Counted from the first letter of the stretch, positions 16,581 through 27,879 are shown. The stretch is DNA of 27,879 nt from Priapulus caudatus (GCF_000485595.1 NW_014577684.1:165312-193190); one strand, 5' to 3'. Numbers and translations: made by a program. The notes: generated by a model from the letters alone, not told the origin.

Positions 16581-17075
16581 ACTGAGAAGGAAGAACGGCG
16601 CCATTACACCAACTCACCATCTTGGCATGCGTCCTAACAAACTAAAGGAAACGAAAACAATTCGAAACGAGAAGCAAGTAAACAAGGAAACCAAACAACG
16701 CCCGAGTGCGATTCAAAGGTTAACAGCTTACGAAGACAGGCAACCGGCTTCACACATTGTAACGATTGCATGCGTTAATATCTTTGCCACTGGTAGATAA
16801 AAAATTTCCGCTTTAGATCGAAAACGAGCAAGTAATGCGTTCTCGGTCCTCGCACCCTGTGTGCATATCTCCAGACATCTCATTATATCAAAGTAACGCG
16901 GAAAATTGTCAATCAAGTAAACGGAGAAATTGTCCGTTCTTTTGCTTCGTAAGCTGTTGTGACATCGATGCGAATTAGTACTCGGGTAGAAACCACCAAG
17001 TCTTCTGCAAGTGTGATATTTATAGGTCTTTATTTAAAACTAACAATAAAGTGCAAACTCGAAAACCCAATCGCT
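16581..17075 (+). other. Unit C 3' UTR with AATAAA at 17045
   Basis: About 465 nt after the stop, the block CTTCTGCAAGTGTGATATTT leads to AATAAA at 17045-17050. The last 60 bp resemble the gene A 3' ends. The preceding part is unrelated to A. Confidence 0.65.
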
Positions 17076-18470
17076 CTGTTCTTTTTATTTACTATCGTCG
17101 TTTTATGTGAGGAAATGGACAGCCACAGTTGTCATGGTGACGATAACACTGATGACACAAATAGTGACTATGTCATTGTCGATGATAATTTTAACGATAG
17201 CAAACTGGACAATGGTCATGCTAACATAATACTGAAGATTTGAATTATGACGATGATGACGACGACGATGATGATGATGACGACGACAACAATGATAATA
17301 AAAGTGATGATGATGACGATAACGATGATAATAAAAATTATGATTAATGATGATGATGACGATGGCGACGTTGATATCAATGACGATCATCATGATATAA
17401 ATCTTGACGATAAAAAAACATTACCGTTGTCAATTTTATAATCCATATGCACAGATTATGCATGCTAGTGTTGCCCGTTTTGAAGTTGTTACTACTGATA
17501 CTGAGGACATGTGCTAATGACTATGACATATATCTATCTTAATCTGTTAATCTTTCAAACGGCAAAAAATAATGAATTTTTTTTTATGAACTGAATTTAA
17601 TCACATACAATATATTTAAAACAATATTAAATGCATACTTTAGCTTACAACATACTAAACGCATTACGCCGATTCGTAGTCATGTGGGCCATGGCATACA
17701 CGCTCAACACCGTGCGGTTATTGCTGTAAAGCTGTTTAATAAATAGTACAAGCTTGTAGAAAATCGACCGCAACCAACGTTTCCATGCAGCAATCACTAT
17801 AAATAGTGCTATGATTTTATCTGTCAAAATTAGGTATAAATATTTCAGAATTGTTCTGATATGCTAATCACAATATTCAAACCTGCCCGGCGGGTGTTAC
17901 ACTGCCACTTGATGCTTTGAAATTAGAACAACATGTTCTATCGGTCGATATATTGTGAAGTAATAATTATTTCCTTGGCTCAAGGACGTTGGAATAAGCC
18001 TACGCATTTTAGCTCTACATTTGTTGCCTTTTACCAAATTAAAGTTTTGCACGGCCTTGTGTATGTACATCAAGAGTCCATAATATGTTTTTTTAGGAAA
18101 AGGATTAATAATGGAATCAGATAATAAATGTGATCACCTGCGCATTATAATAGTGGGGCAGTTACGGTCCATAAATACTATAGAAATCGATTGCCAATCA
18201 GTAGGCCAATCAGTATCTCACTTGGAGAATTTTCAACATTTCTCTCTTTGCATCGAACATATAAGAAAGGCCGAGGTGGCTATAGTTACAGAGAGTGACA
18301 AACATCCGACTTATGAACGTGTCTACAAACGACGTTCTGTTGTTTATTTATTTTCATATTTACGAGTGCGACCAACGAATTGCGCAACCCGCGCGAGCGT
18401 GAACGCTAGCAGTTTCTCAGAGCGAGTTTACACGCATACACTCATACACGCACACAATACGCACACGCAT
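17076..18470. other. Intergenic, GAT/GAC repeats, no gene recognised
   Basis: At 17240-17410 the plus strand is a degenerate GATGAC trinucleotide tract (ATGACGATGATGACG-like). The remainder is AT-rich with no frame I can support. Confidence 0.7.
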
Positions 18471-18474
18471 ACAA

Positions 18475-18752
18475 GCAAGCACACGCATATACGCACATAT
18501 CAGTCCACAGCAACACGCACTCAGGTGCAGTTTGATACTATATAACGTGAAGAGCTAATGAATTCTATTAGTTTATCCTGTTATTAGTATTATATGATTA
18601 TTATTAGCTATTCATTAATGGTATATTTATAATATTATGTAGAAATAGTATTAGAGCGAGCGTGTCGGCAAGCACACGCACACGCACATTATCAAGTCCA
18701 CAGCAACACGCACTCAGGTGCAGTTTGATACTATATAACGTGAAGAGCTAAT
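18475..18752. repeat. 85-bp direct repeat pair (18475-18559, 18668-18752)
   Basis: Both copies run from GCAAGCACACGCA to GTGAAGAGCTAAT, including CAGCAACACGCACTCAGGTG. They are separated by AT-rich DNA. Confidence 0.9.
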
Positions 18753-19000
18753 AATACAATCATGTATTATTAGTATTATATGTATATTACTAGTATTATT
18801 AATATATTATTATTATTAGTATATTATTAGTATTATGAATATATTATTATTAGTTAGTATATTTATTAGTATATTATAATTAGTAGTATTATATGTACAT
18901 GTATTATTCGCTGTTTAGAACGTGTATAATCACATCACATGACTTTCCAACATACCTACAGCTCACACGTTTGCTTGGGTTTGTTTTGTAATGATGTTTT
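18753..19000. repeat. AT-rich TATTAG/TATTATTAG simple repeat region
   Basis: Irregular repeats of ATTATTAGTAT from 18760 to 18910, then unremarkable sequence. Confidence 0.75.
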
Positions 19001-19189
19001 GTAATGAATGCATGTTTTAAAAAATAGACACACGTATTTATCAGCGCGTACAATATCACGCGCTAACTTACATGATATAGCAGAAACATATAGCAACGCA
19101 ATAACATGTCATAAACGAACAACACGCCGCACACACGCCCAGCCGCAACAGCCACGCACGCAGGCCACGACACAGCACACGCATACACA

Positions 19190-20415
19190 GTGACGCGCGC
19201 CCACACGCACACACAATGACCGCTCACAACATGCATACGAGCATACACAGGCCACATAACGTATGCGAACACACTCACGCACGCACAACGCACGAACGTA
19301 CGCACGCACACATGCGTACGTATACACTTCTTATACGTACACGCATACACAGGCACACACACGCGTATCCAACATATACACACGCACGCAAAAATGCCAC
19401 GCACGCACGCACGCATCATGCGCTGCGAGTATACGTTCACCGCGAGACATACACAGACATACGCAGGACATGCACGCATATGCACACGACACGCACACAC
19501 ATACACAACTACCGCAGCACACACATATGCACAAGCACCCGCACGCACACACGCAACACAAGCACACGCCACGCACACATCACAAGCACCCGCACGCACA
19601 CACAATTCACAAGCACCCGCACGCACACACATACACAAGCACACGCACGCACACACATACACAAGCACCCGCACGCACACACATACACACAGCACCCCGC
19701 ACGCACACACTACACAAGCACCCGACCACACACATACACAAGCACGCGCCCGGACACACATACACAAGCACACGCACGCACACACATACACAAGCACCGC
19801 ACGCACGCACATACACAAGCACCGCACGCACACACATACACAAGCACCCGCACGCACACACATACACAAGCACCCGCACGCACACACATACACAAGCACC
19901 CGCACGCACACACATACACAAGCACCCGCACGCACACACATTACACAAGCACCCGCACGCACGACAATACACAAGCACCGCACGCACACACATAACAAAG
20001 CACCCGCACGACACACATCATCACAAGCACCAACCGCACGCACAACACATACACAAGCACCCGCACGCACGGCACATACTCAAGCACCCGCACGGACACA
20101 CATACACAAGCACCGCACGCACACACATTATACACAAGCCACCCGCACGCACACACATACACAAGCACCCGCACGCACACACAATCACAAGCACCCGCAC
20201 ACAAGCCCCGCACGCACACATAACACAAGCACCCGCACCCACACATATACACACAGCCACCGCCGACAACATACACAAGGCCACCGCACGCACGCAACAA
20301 TACACAAGCAACCGCACGCACGCACAATATACAAGCACCACGCAGCGCACACACATACACAAGCACTCGCACGCGCACGCAGGCTTATACAAGCACCTAC
20401 CAGCACACCTACAAC
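19190..20415. repeat. CA/CGCA-rich satellite with about 26-bp minisatellite core
   Basis: From 19190 to 19500 it is CACGCA-rich DNA also present at 25943-26230. From about 19530 to 20370 a unit of about 26 bp (CAAGCACCCGCACGCACA plus CACATACA) is repeated roughly 30 times with many one-base deletions. Long Thr-His and Cys-Val frames here are repeat artefacts. Confidence 0.95.
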
Positions 20416-20419
20416 AATT

Positions 20420-20890
20420 ATAGCAAGAGAGACGATTGCGGTTGTATGCAAGTGATAGAGTAAAATTAAGAAAGAAGCATCGCGAGAAAGAAAGTGGAAA
20501 GAGAGAGAGAGAGAGAATGAGTGTTATACAGGGAAATCTAAAGGGGGAAAGCAAGCGGATAAGCTATATATTTAGTATATATTATAGTAGGCTATAAAAG
20601 GCGATCGAGAAAGTAAAAAAGAGCGAGAGAGGGGGAATTTTAAGGTACGTATTAGGAGGGTTCTGGGACGTCATGGCGCAGAATTCAGCAAGTGAGCTAA
20701 AACATGACGTTAACGCAAATTTACAGATCGATTAGAATGAAATGCGAAGATTTTACTGAAGATCGTCGCAGCATCACACTGGCCGACAAAAGTGTCGCTT
20801 ACCGTTGTCAGCGTAGACGTGTACTAGCGTAAGACTAAGTTGGCTCTGTGCGCTGTGCTTGCGTTCACACTAGTCCCACCCCGTAGCATG
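20420..20890. repeat. Unique flank duplicated at 26355-26830
   Basis: About 470 bp (GAGACGATTGCG ... CCGTAGCATG) occurs twice in the same orientation with scattered indels. It marks the right end of the large duplication. There is no coding signal. Confidence 0.92.
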
Positions 20891-20944
20891 CACGAATATC
20901 AAACATTATATATTATATACATATATATATAATATATATACCCG

Positions 20945-21047
20945 GCACACACACACACATACACACACGCGCACGACACAGCGCACACTCACACTCAACA
21001 CACACACCACACACACACACACACACACACCCCCACACACACACACA

Positions 21048-21079
<32 letters not shown>

Positions 21080-21248
21080 ACACACACAACATACACACAC
21101 GCGCACGCACACGCACACTCACACACAACACACACACACACACCACACACACACACACACACACATACATACATACATACACACATTACATGCATGCACC
21201 ACACACACACACATACACACACACACACACAACACACACACACACACA

Positions 21249-21317
<69 letters not shown>

Positions 21318-21341
21318 ACACACACTACACAACACTTATAC

Positions 21342-21397
<56 letters not shown>

Positions 21398-21400
21398 ACT
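20945..21400. repeat. (CA)n microsatellite followed by (TA)n
   Basis: CA dinucleotides with CT and CATA interruptions run from 20945 to about 21335. A TA run follows at 21340-21400. It separates the two duplicated segments. Confidence 0.97.
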
Positions 21401-21696
21401 GGTGCCTGGAAGGAGACCCAGCAATTGCAATGCAAGCCTCGAGCGGTTAATATCAGCATATGACATCGAGCAAACTGATGCGTATCCTAGTATCGCCTAT
21501 TATATTTTTAATGTTGGTTTTCTAACCTGCGCCGGCGATTTTTCACAAAGCTTTGTTCAGCCACAATAAGTGCCATTCCTTTTCGACGCTACGAGGATTA
21601 AAACTCCCATATAAACATATTACGTAGGTCTTCTTTGTCTATGACTTTTAGCCCCGTTGGGGCGATTTTCGCGCCGCGCCGGCGCCGCGCGCTTCC
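21401..21696. other. Spacer before duplicated segment 2, no gene seen
   Basis: No open frame of interest. At 21650-21695 a short GC-rich near-palindromic stretch (GCGCCGCGCCGGCGCCGCGC) stands out from the AT-rich surroundings. Confidence 0.5.
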
Positions 21697-22128
21697 ACAA
21701 ATAGACTCTACCAATTTACCGTCAGACGATAGCTAGGTCTGCGCGTTGAACCAAGCGTCACAGACGCAGCGTAAAAATAACTTTCCGTTACGCGTTCGCT
21801 TCACGGTGTCCCGCCACACTTAAATCTGTTGATTAAATATACTAATCGATTTTTCATAGCGGGTTGGAATTTAGGATCGGGTAGTTTTTGTCAGCAAGCT
21901 CCTGTCTGTTTTCTAAAGTTCCGCATGCGGTCATCAGATGGTTGATTTCGCGTTGATGGTGTGACAGTAGCGACAGCTCACATTTCTTGCCAGCGAAATA
22001 CGTGACCTTGAGTATGATTGATATACAATATGGCCGCGAATGCGTGAGCAAGAGCGCGAGAAGTAATACAAGGCTGCTCGGCTGGGCAGAAGAATAGGCG
22101 ATGGCAGGTTAACGATCAAGGATTAGGA

Positions 22129-22161
22129 TATATAAACCCATCTCTCTTAGCCTATCGTCAG
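22129..22161 (+). promoter_or_regulatory. TATA box and initiator of gene A2
   Basis: TATATAAA is at 22129-22136 and TCAGC at 22158-22162, putting the start at A22160. Sequence and spacing are the same as A1. Confidence 0.75.
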
Positions 22162-22407
22162 CACTGCAGACACTTACTTTGCATCGAGAGGACCTCTGAA
22201 AGCATCTTTGGTAATGTAAGTATAACTTTTTCTACGCTTATATTATATGTATACTATGTGCAAAGCCGAGATAGTCGGAGCTGATAGATATGTCTTTATG
22301 TAACTATTGTTCGCGTAGGAGTACGACTCACGCAGTGCAATATATAGGATGTTATAGTATAACGATATACTTATACCGTGACTACGATATTGCTAGCGGT
22401 TCTGATT

Positions 22408-22667
22408 GCATCTGATGACAAATACGACATCGCATATACGCTCTCCTATGACACTATTTGTCATAGGACATATCTTCTTACGACAAATATTGACGAGTCA
22501 ACTTCGTTCGCTTTACAGCTGCAATTCACTGCTTGCGTTCATAATAGCGCTCCTAAACTCCTTATGATGCGCGCAACACATAAAACAATATCTGTCATAG
22601 GAAGAATCTTCTATGACAAATTTGTCATAGGAGAGCGTATATGCATATGTCGTATTGCCATAGATGC
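22408..22667. mobile_element. Long-TIR MITE, copy in gene A2 intron 1
   Basis: Same element and same insertion site as 8960-9222, with small indels. It was duplicated with the gene, so it is not an independent insertion. Confidence 0.85.
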
Positions 22668-23526
22668 TAACAGAACATGTTGGACTCACGCAGTGCAAAA
22701 TGTATAGGAATGATATATCCGTGTCTACGATATTGCTAACGGTTCTTTCGTTTCGTGAGACTCCTTAAATTGTCTTATAATTTGCAGAGCACTCGTCACA
22801 ATGTTGTCTTTGGCCTGTTATTCTACTGATTAGCTGTAAGTATAAAAAGCATAGATAAATATATTCTTTCTATTATTGCTGAACGTTGCCAAAGCGGACG
22901 CTGTAGAGATATTACCAGCGGTGAATAATGACAAATATATTTATAATAATTTAGTAAGTAGTAAGTCATTATTTACATTTTGATATTACTGCATACGTCG
23001 TTTCGTTTTTCGGACGCGTCTGCCACTCCGTCGGACGCCGGAGTTTTTTTTTGCCTAATGAAGGGTAGAGTTTTATATATTCATATTGTCAACTATTCGG
23101 GTTCGTATTTCGTCAGTCCAAGCACAGCTTCGGCCAGAACGATGTGTAGCGAAATTAAATAGTATAGCCTAATAGATTTTGTTCCGTTCGTAAACAACAC
23201 GCAAACGTATTATGGAAGGAAGCTCCAAAGACAACGAACGATACACGGAACTTGAGCTTCTTTCGTAGATGTTCGCGGTTTCGTTTTTAGTTGAACTATC
23301 CAGCCTCAATATGAGCTTATTTGCATTATATCAGGCTTGTTTGAGGAGCATAGATGCACACGTATTACTATGCACGACGTAGCCGCAGCATCCATGCAGG
23401 TGCTGATGTCCACCGTGCGCACTTCGATTACTTATAGGTGGCTGTCGTGCGATAAGCAGGGACTGCTCCGGCTAACCTAGAGGTCTCAGTTGCCCTCGGT
23501 CGCCAACGGTGGCCTCGGCGTCGGAC

Positions 23527-23718
23527 GCGGACTCGGATACGGAGGCGGACTCGGATACGGATACGGGCATGGACTCGGATACGGGCATGGACTCGGATAC
23601 GGGCAAGGACTCGGATACGGGCACGGACTCGGATACGGGCAAGGACTCGGATACGGGCACGGACTCGGATACGGGCATGGACTCGGATACGGGCACGGAC
23701 TCGGATACGGCCGCAGGT
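23527..23718 (+). repeat. 18-bp coding minisatellite (GLGYGH/Q), A2
   Basis: About ten units of GGACTCGGATACGGGCAN with codons for H, Q or G at the variable position. It is longer and more regular than the A1 array. Confidence 0.93.
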
Positions 23719-24531
23719 TCGGTCTCGGATGCCGCGGATTGGGATTGTCGCGTGGACGCGCGCTGTGAGGCTTGCTGCGTCTCCATGCGTCGGTATCATG
23801 CGACTTGGACGTCTCGGTCTCGGTGGTCTTGGAGCTCACGGCGCTATTGCTGGCGCTACACGCTCGTGGCGCGACATCGCGTCTCAACAACGCCTTCGAG
23901 GGCAGCGATGAATTCGTCGGAGTCGGTAACTTCAACTTCCCAGGGAGCCAAAGGTAAGGCCGCAAGCCACGTCCCAGCGGGAGCCGCCCCGGCCACCGCC
24001 CCGGCCGTGATTGGACGCCAGTGGGGAGCTGGATCTGCCCGCCAATGGCAGGCTGCTTCTGCCGACCGTGCTGCCTCTGTAGCGGCGTTCCGCCTCTGCC
24101 CGCCAGGCTAGCCGCACTGCCAACAGGAGGCGCAGGGCCAGCTTCACCCAGAATGCCGTCAGCCAGCGGAGCCGGATCTGCCGGCAGCCGCCTACGCTTT
24201 CGCCAGGAACATCCCGTACAACGGCATCCAGGCTGTCGGCGTCGCCCCCGCCAACCCACGGTCGGAGCTCGCGATATTTCTGTGCCCGCCAACCAGGGGG
24301 GTGACGTCATCGTTGCCGACGGAGCTGCCGGTATTTCTGTGCTCGCCAACCAGAGGGGTGACGCCAGCGTTGCCGACGGAGCTGGTTACGGCGATGGTGG
24401 CTACGGCAGCAGCGCCGGCTATGGCGCCAAGGCTGGATATGGTTAAACGCAGAGAAGCAAGCGCATGCGTAAGGCCACTACCATCGTGCCTACCCCCCCC
24501 CGATGACGACTCTTACCAACTTTGAGATTCC

Positions 24532-25154
24532 GATAGAAGAGATAACCGTGAATGATTTTTAATTGGTCCATGATGCTCGCTACAAACGGAAGATCATGGG
24601 GGGGGGGCCCCCCCCCCCCCCCCCCACCAGGATCCCCTCCGCCCCCCCCGCCCCCGCCCACCGAAGAAACGCGGCAGCCACCACATTACGAGGAATTGCG
24701 GCGGATCTGAGCAACAAAAAGAGAAACAGCAGAAAAAAATATACAAGAAGAGAAAATGGCCGCCCCCCCCCAGAGCACTCACTCTCCCCTAAAAGGCGGC
24801 GGGCGGGGTCCAGGGGTGGCCCGGGGGCGGGAGGCGGGGGCCACACCCCTCGGGGGGGGGGGCCCACCCCAACGCGATTTTTCACCCAACGAATGTATCT
24901 TAAGAGAGTCAGAGCGGTGGCGCCCCTAAATTGAACACTGAGCGATTTATCGGTTCGATTTCGTTCAATAGTTTCGTTCATTAAATTCGCTTAAGAAAAC
25001 TATTTTCGCTAAACTATTTCATAAAACTAGTTTCGATCAGTCAGAAATGCAAAAAAGTTCCATAATTTTATTATGTGCCAATGGTAAATTATGGTAAAAA
25101 AAATCGTTATGAAAACGATGGGGCAGAATATTTGTGAAACGGAAGAAGCAAGGA
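24532..25154. other. 0.6-kb segment in A2 3' UTR absent from A1
   Basis: A1 runs directly from GAGATTCC to AGTTGTCTGCAAG, while A2 has about 623 bp between them. The segment contains pure G and C homopolymers (about 24598-24626, 24856-24866) and GC-rich DNA, then ordinary AT-rich DNA. There are no GT..AG borders, so it does not look like an intron. The frames inside (poly Gly/Pro) are not credible. Confidence 0.6.
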
Positions 25155-25520
25155 AGTTGTCTGCAAGTGTGATATTTATAGGTCCTTCTAAACTAACAAT
25201 AAACGGAAAGTGCTGAAAAACATCCAGGCTTTGTGTATTTCACTTGTTGTAGACTCTCAATATCATGCTACGCGTAACATGCTACGCGCAAACATGCAAC
25301 ACGCCATGTTCATCATTGCACCATGACGACATTTCATGATGAATTTATTCATCTTGCTCTATCAAACATCACGCGTAATCCAAAAACAATGTCAGTCACA
25401 GCTACAATTACATGATGCAAATACCCAATATCTAACTTTAAAACGTTACACAAAAATATAGTTACAAAACATATGGCGTACCATCTTTGCACACATCGCT
25501 TTTATGAATTTAATAATTGA

Positions 25521-25785
25521 TACTAGATAGTTATATGACACAATAATGATAACTAATTTACAGTTATCATTATAATAACATATTATGGTGACTACGTGAG
25601 CCGTCGAACAATAGAAGGGACATTACGTTTACAAATAGCTCTCGAATTTGTCATAGATTGATTGGACAATAGATTGGGCATTATTTATCATAAAATCATG
25701 AATTAGTAATTTGTATGTAACAACAACAATACAATTACACGACATTTACAAATACAAGCAGGAATAGCTATTAGATTGATTAATC
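25521..25785. other. Spacer between A2 3' flank and CA satellite
   Basis: AT-rich DNA unique to segment 2. In segment 1 this position is occupied by unit C and its flank. No gene is seen. Confidence 0.55.
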
Positions 25786-26340
25786 ATTACACACACACAC
25801 ACGCGCACGCACGCACGCACGCACGCACGCCCGGCCACACACACGCATTCGGTCACGCACGCACGCACGCACGCCCGGCCACACACACGCATTCGGTCAC
25901 GCACGCACGCACACACCCACGAACACGCACACGCATACACAGTGACGCGCGCACACGCACACACATGCGCTCACACACGCACACACATGCGCTCACACAC
26001 ATGCATACGAGCATACACAGGCACATACGTATGGAACACACTCACGCACGCACAAACGCACGAACGTACGCACGCACACATGCGTACGTATACACTCTTA
26101 TACGTACACGCATACACAGGCACACACACGCGTATCCACATATACACACGCACGCAAAAACGCACGCAAAAACGCACACATGCGTGCGTGCGAACACACG
26201 CTTATACGTACACGCACAGACAATCACAAGAACATACGCAAGGGCAACATGCACGCATATGCAGCAACGGCAGCGCACACAATACACAAGCACCGCGCCG
26301 CGCACACGCAAGGCTTATACAAGTGCACGTATACCCAGCA
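25786..26340. repeat. CACG/CACA satellite, short version of 19190-20415
   Basis: It includes two tandem CGCACGCACGCCCGGCCACA units near 25810 and 25870, and the same CATACGAGCATACACAGG block as segment 1. It has only about one unit of the 26-bp minisatellite (near 26280). Confidence 0.93.
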
Positions 26341-26354
26341 CACCTACAACAATG

Positions 26355-26830
26355 AACAGCACGAGAGACGATTGCGAATGTATGCAAGTGATAGAGTAAA
26401 GAAGAAGGCATCGCGAGAAGGAAAGTGGAAAGAGAAGAGAGAATGAGTGTTAATACAGGAAATCTAAAGGGGAAAGCAAGCGGATAAGCTATATATTTAG
26501 TATATATTATAGTAGGCTATAAAAGGCGATCGAGAAAGTAAAAAGAGGCGAGAGAGAGGGAATTTTTAAGGATAGCATATAGGAGGGTTCTGGGACGTGT
26601 GGCGCAGATTCAGCAAGTTGAGCTAAAAACATGAGTTAAGCAAGAATTTAGCAGATCGATTAGAATGAAAAGTGCGAAGATTTTACTGAAGATCGTCGCA
26701 GCATCACACTGGCACAAAAGTGTTCGCTTACCGTTGTCAGCGTAAGACGTGTACTAGCGTAAGACTAAGTTGGCTCTGTAGGCGCTGTGCTTGCGTTCAC
26801 ACTGTCCGGCACCCCGTAGCATGACCGAAT
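26355..26830. repeat. Second copy of the 20420-20890 flank
   Basis: Same order and orientation as 20420-20890, differing by small indels. It ends near CCGTAGCATG. No coding signal. Confidence 0.9.
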
Positions 26831-27879
26831 ATCAAAGATCTACTATATTAATAGGCGAAGTGGTCGTTTTACAGTACTCCCTCCGAAAACCGTGCCGCGT
26901 GTGCTTCGCGCGAAATCGAGCTGGGGCCCCTTCTGGGCGTCGCGACTAGATTCCGCTACGTTAGAAACGCGAATTTTTCGACGTTAAAGTGACTTTTTCA
27001 GGCAATTTCGGCTAAAAGTTATGTGCCGTGGGATAGAAACTTCGGCATTCATACGCGAAACGCCGCACTCAACATTTTAAAGATTCGCACAATCGCAGCA
27101 TGGCGGCATAGCAGTCCAAGCAGAGTAGCGTGAATCACCCTGCTGATTGACGTGCTCTCATCGCAAAACCTGCTACGCGCAACGTCCAAGATCACGGCGT
27201 CGACGAAGACGGCTTTGAGTAAATCTCGATTTTTCAACGCCTTTCAACCTTCAATAATTTTTTCTAAAACATGACTTACTGATTTCTGGTATTTCGCCTG
27301 TACATCCAGCATTTGTCAATAAACACATATCACACAGTGCCATGTCATAAAATACTACAAAGTAACTGTACCACTATACGCAGGGATAGAATAAGCAGTC
27401 CGGGCATGGCCTTAATAATTAACAACCCCTCATAGGATGAAACGATAGGACGAGGGAGCTACGCGGTTTCGTAAATTCGTTTTACTTCGTTCTCGCCCTC
27501 CCAGGCGGCCCGTCAACTCCTACGCATGGTCCGTCATAAAGCATGCCTCGCACACACCCGGGCATCGCTTCGCGCCATAGACCATGAAACAATGGCCATT
27601 GCCGCGTAACATCAATCCGGCAAGCCGCTTCTTGCATGACGGAACGTACCATCGTACACACTAGCGCAGGCCTGTAGCACGCTGCTATCTGTAAACACTC
27701 GCTGTTGACTTCGCTGTCAGTCTACGTGTCAGGATACGTTCGAGTAATAATTTCAATTTACATTTTTACGCCCTCCCCATTTTTTCAACGAATTTGAGCG
27801 TTTCAGCAAAATTGACCCCTGCGACTGTGCAATCGCCGATTTCCGCGATGCGCGCGAAAAATCTCATGCGCGGAAGTCA
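26831..27879. other. Right end, no gene recognised
   Basis: Moderately GC-richer DNA with CGCG-containing words (CTTCGCGCGAAATCG, GATGCGCGCGAAAAATC). No open frame above about 60 codons looks real, and I see no splice-bounded family match. It could be part of a larger repeat or another gene's non-coding DNA. Confidence 0.45.

Larger units (their letters stand above)
22160..25215 (+). pseudogene. Gene A2: second copy of gene A, frame broken as sequenced
   Basis: Exon 1 (22160-22215, GTAAGT donor), exon 2 (22788-22835, ATG 22801), exon 3 (23438 to TAA 24444-24446) and AATAAA (25198-25203) follow the A1 layout, with a compact second intron of about 600 bp. Exon 2 has one extra C, giving MLSLACYSTD then TAG, and another extra C before the donor. 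The exon 3 start is scrambled (GTGGCTGTCGTGCGATAA). The central repeat frame is intact: GLGYGHGLGYGQ units at 23490-23768, then RRFGLGCRGLG. The tail GDGGYGSSAGYGAKAGYG is also intact. Because conserved frames survive in patches, I favour uncorrected read errors over true pseudogenisation, but cannot exclude either. Confidence 0.7.

Noticed and set aside
17247-17441. Met/Thr/Asp-rich frames over the GAT/GAC tract
   Set aside because: Simple trinucleotide repeat read in three frames; no start context or homology.
19063-20554. Several frames of up to 386 codons (Thr-His and Cys-Val repeats)
   Set aside because: All three frames on both strands are open because the CA/CGCA minisatellite contains no stops; not evidence of a gene.
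24563-24981. Poly-Pro/Gly frames on both strands
   Set aside because: They arise from G and C homopolymers; no signal, motif or conservation with the A1 copy.
25776-26399. 207-codon plus-strand His-Thr-rich frame
   Set aside because: Repeat-derived, like the frames at 19.2-20.4 kb.

Overview
This is eukaryotic nuclear DNA from a protostome invertebrate. The evidence is GT-AG introns inside a recognisable animal enzyme gene, TATA-box promoters followed by non-coding first exons, AATAAA poly(A) signals, short inverted-repeat transposons and very many microsatellites. I cannot name the species. The enzyme gene resembles the tyrosine decarboxylases of arthropods and other protostomes. I found no tRNA, rRNA or CRISPR, and no bacterial-type operons.

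Left third (about 1-7.8 kb), minus strand. Seven spliced exons of a group II PLP-dependent amino-acid decarboxylase, most like tyrosine decarboxylase (Tdc), lie at 7722-7609, 5985-5934, 5354-5149, 4665-4522, 3270-3109, 2462-2395 and 1113-1043. Their phases fit and they encode 272 residues, including the cofactor lysine. The N-terminal exon was not found, and the C-terminal exons appear to lie off the left edge. The introns hold microsatellites, a long GA tract beside one acceptor, and several small foldback/MITE-like elements.

Middle and right (about 8.2-26.8 kb), plus strand. This is a cluster of genes for a secreted Gly/Tyr/His-rich repeat protein family. Gene A1 has a promoter at 8678, exon 1, signal-peptide exon 2, and an exon 3 that now lies after a gap at 14339. 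Gene B has a promoter at 12403 and a coding exon from 13458 that is cut by a 25-N gap. Unit C (15857-16580) is an intact 3' coding end without a 5' end. Gene A2 (22129-25203) is a second copy of A with frame-breaking single-base indels. The shared plan is a signal peptide, GLGYGH-type repeats, a GIHGLGRRG-type repeat, an Ala/Gln-rich region and a short GYG tail, as in an extracellular structural material (cuticle, cement, silk, jaw or shell-like). The exact role is unknown.

Much of the right half looks like an assembly patchwork. A1 exon 3 and all of A2 carry many one-base indels that break clearly conserved reading frames, while B and C are clean. The sequence after the N gap begins where A1 and A2 diverge, which is what a branch point in an assembly graph would give. 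The remainder is CA/CT/AT satellites, an expanded minisatellite at 19.5-20.4 kb that is almost absent from the second copy, and a right end (26.8-27.9 kb) in which I see no gene.
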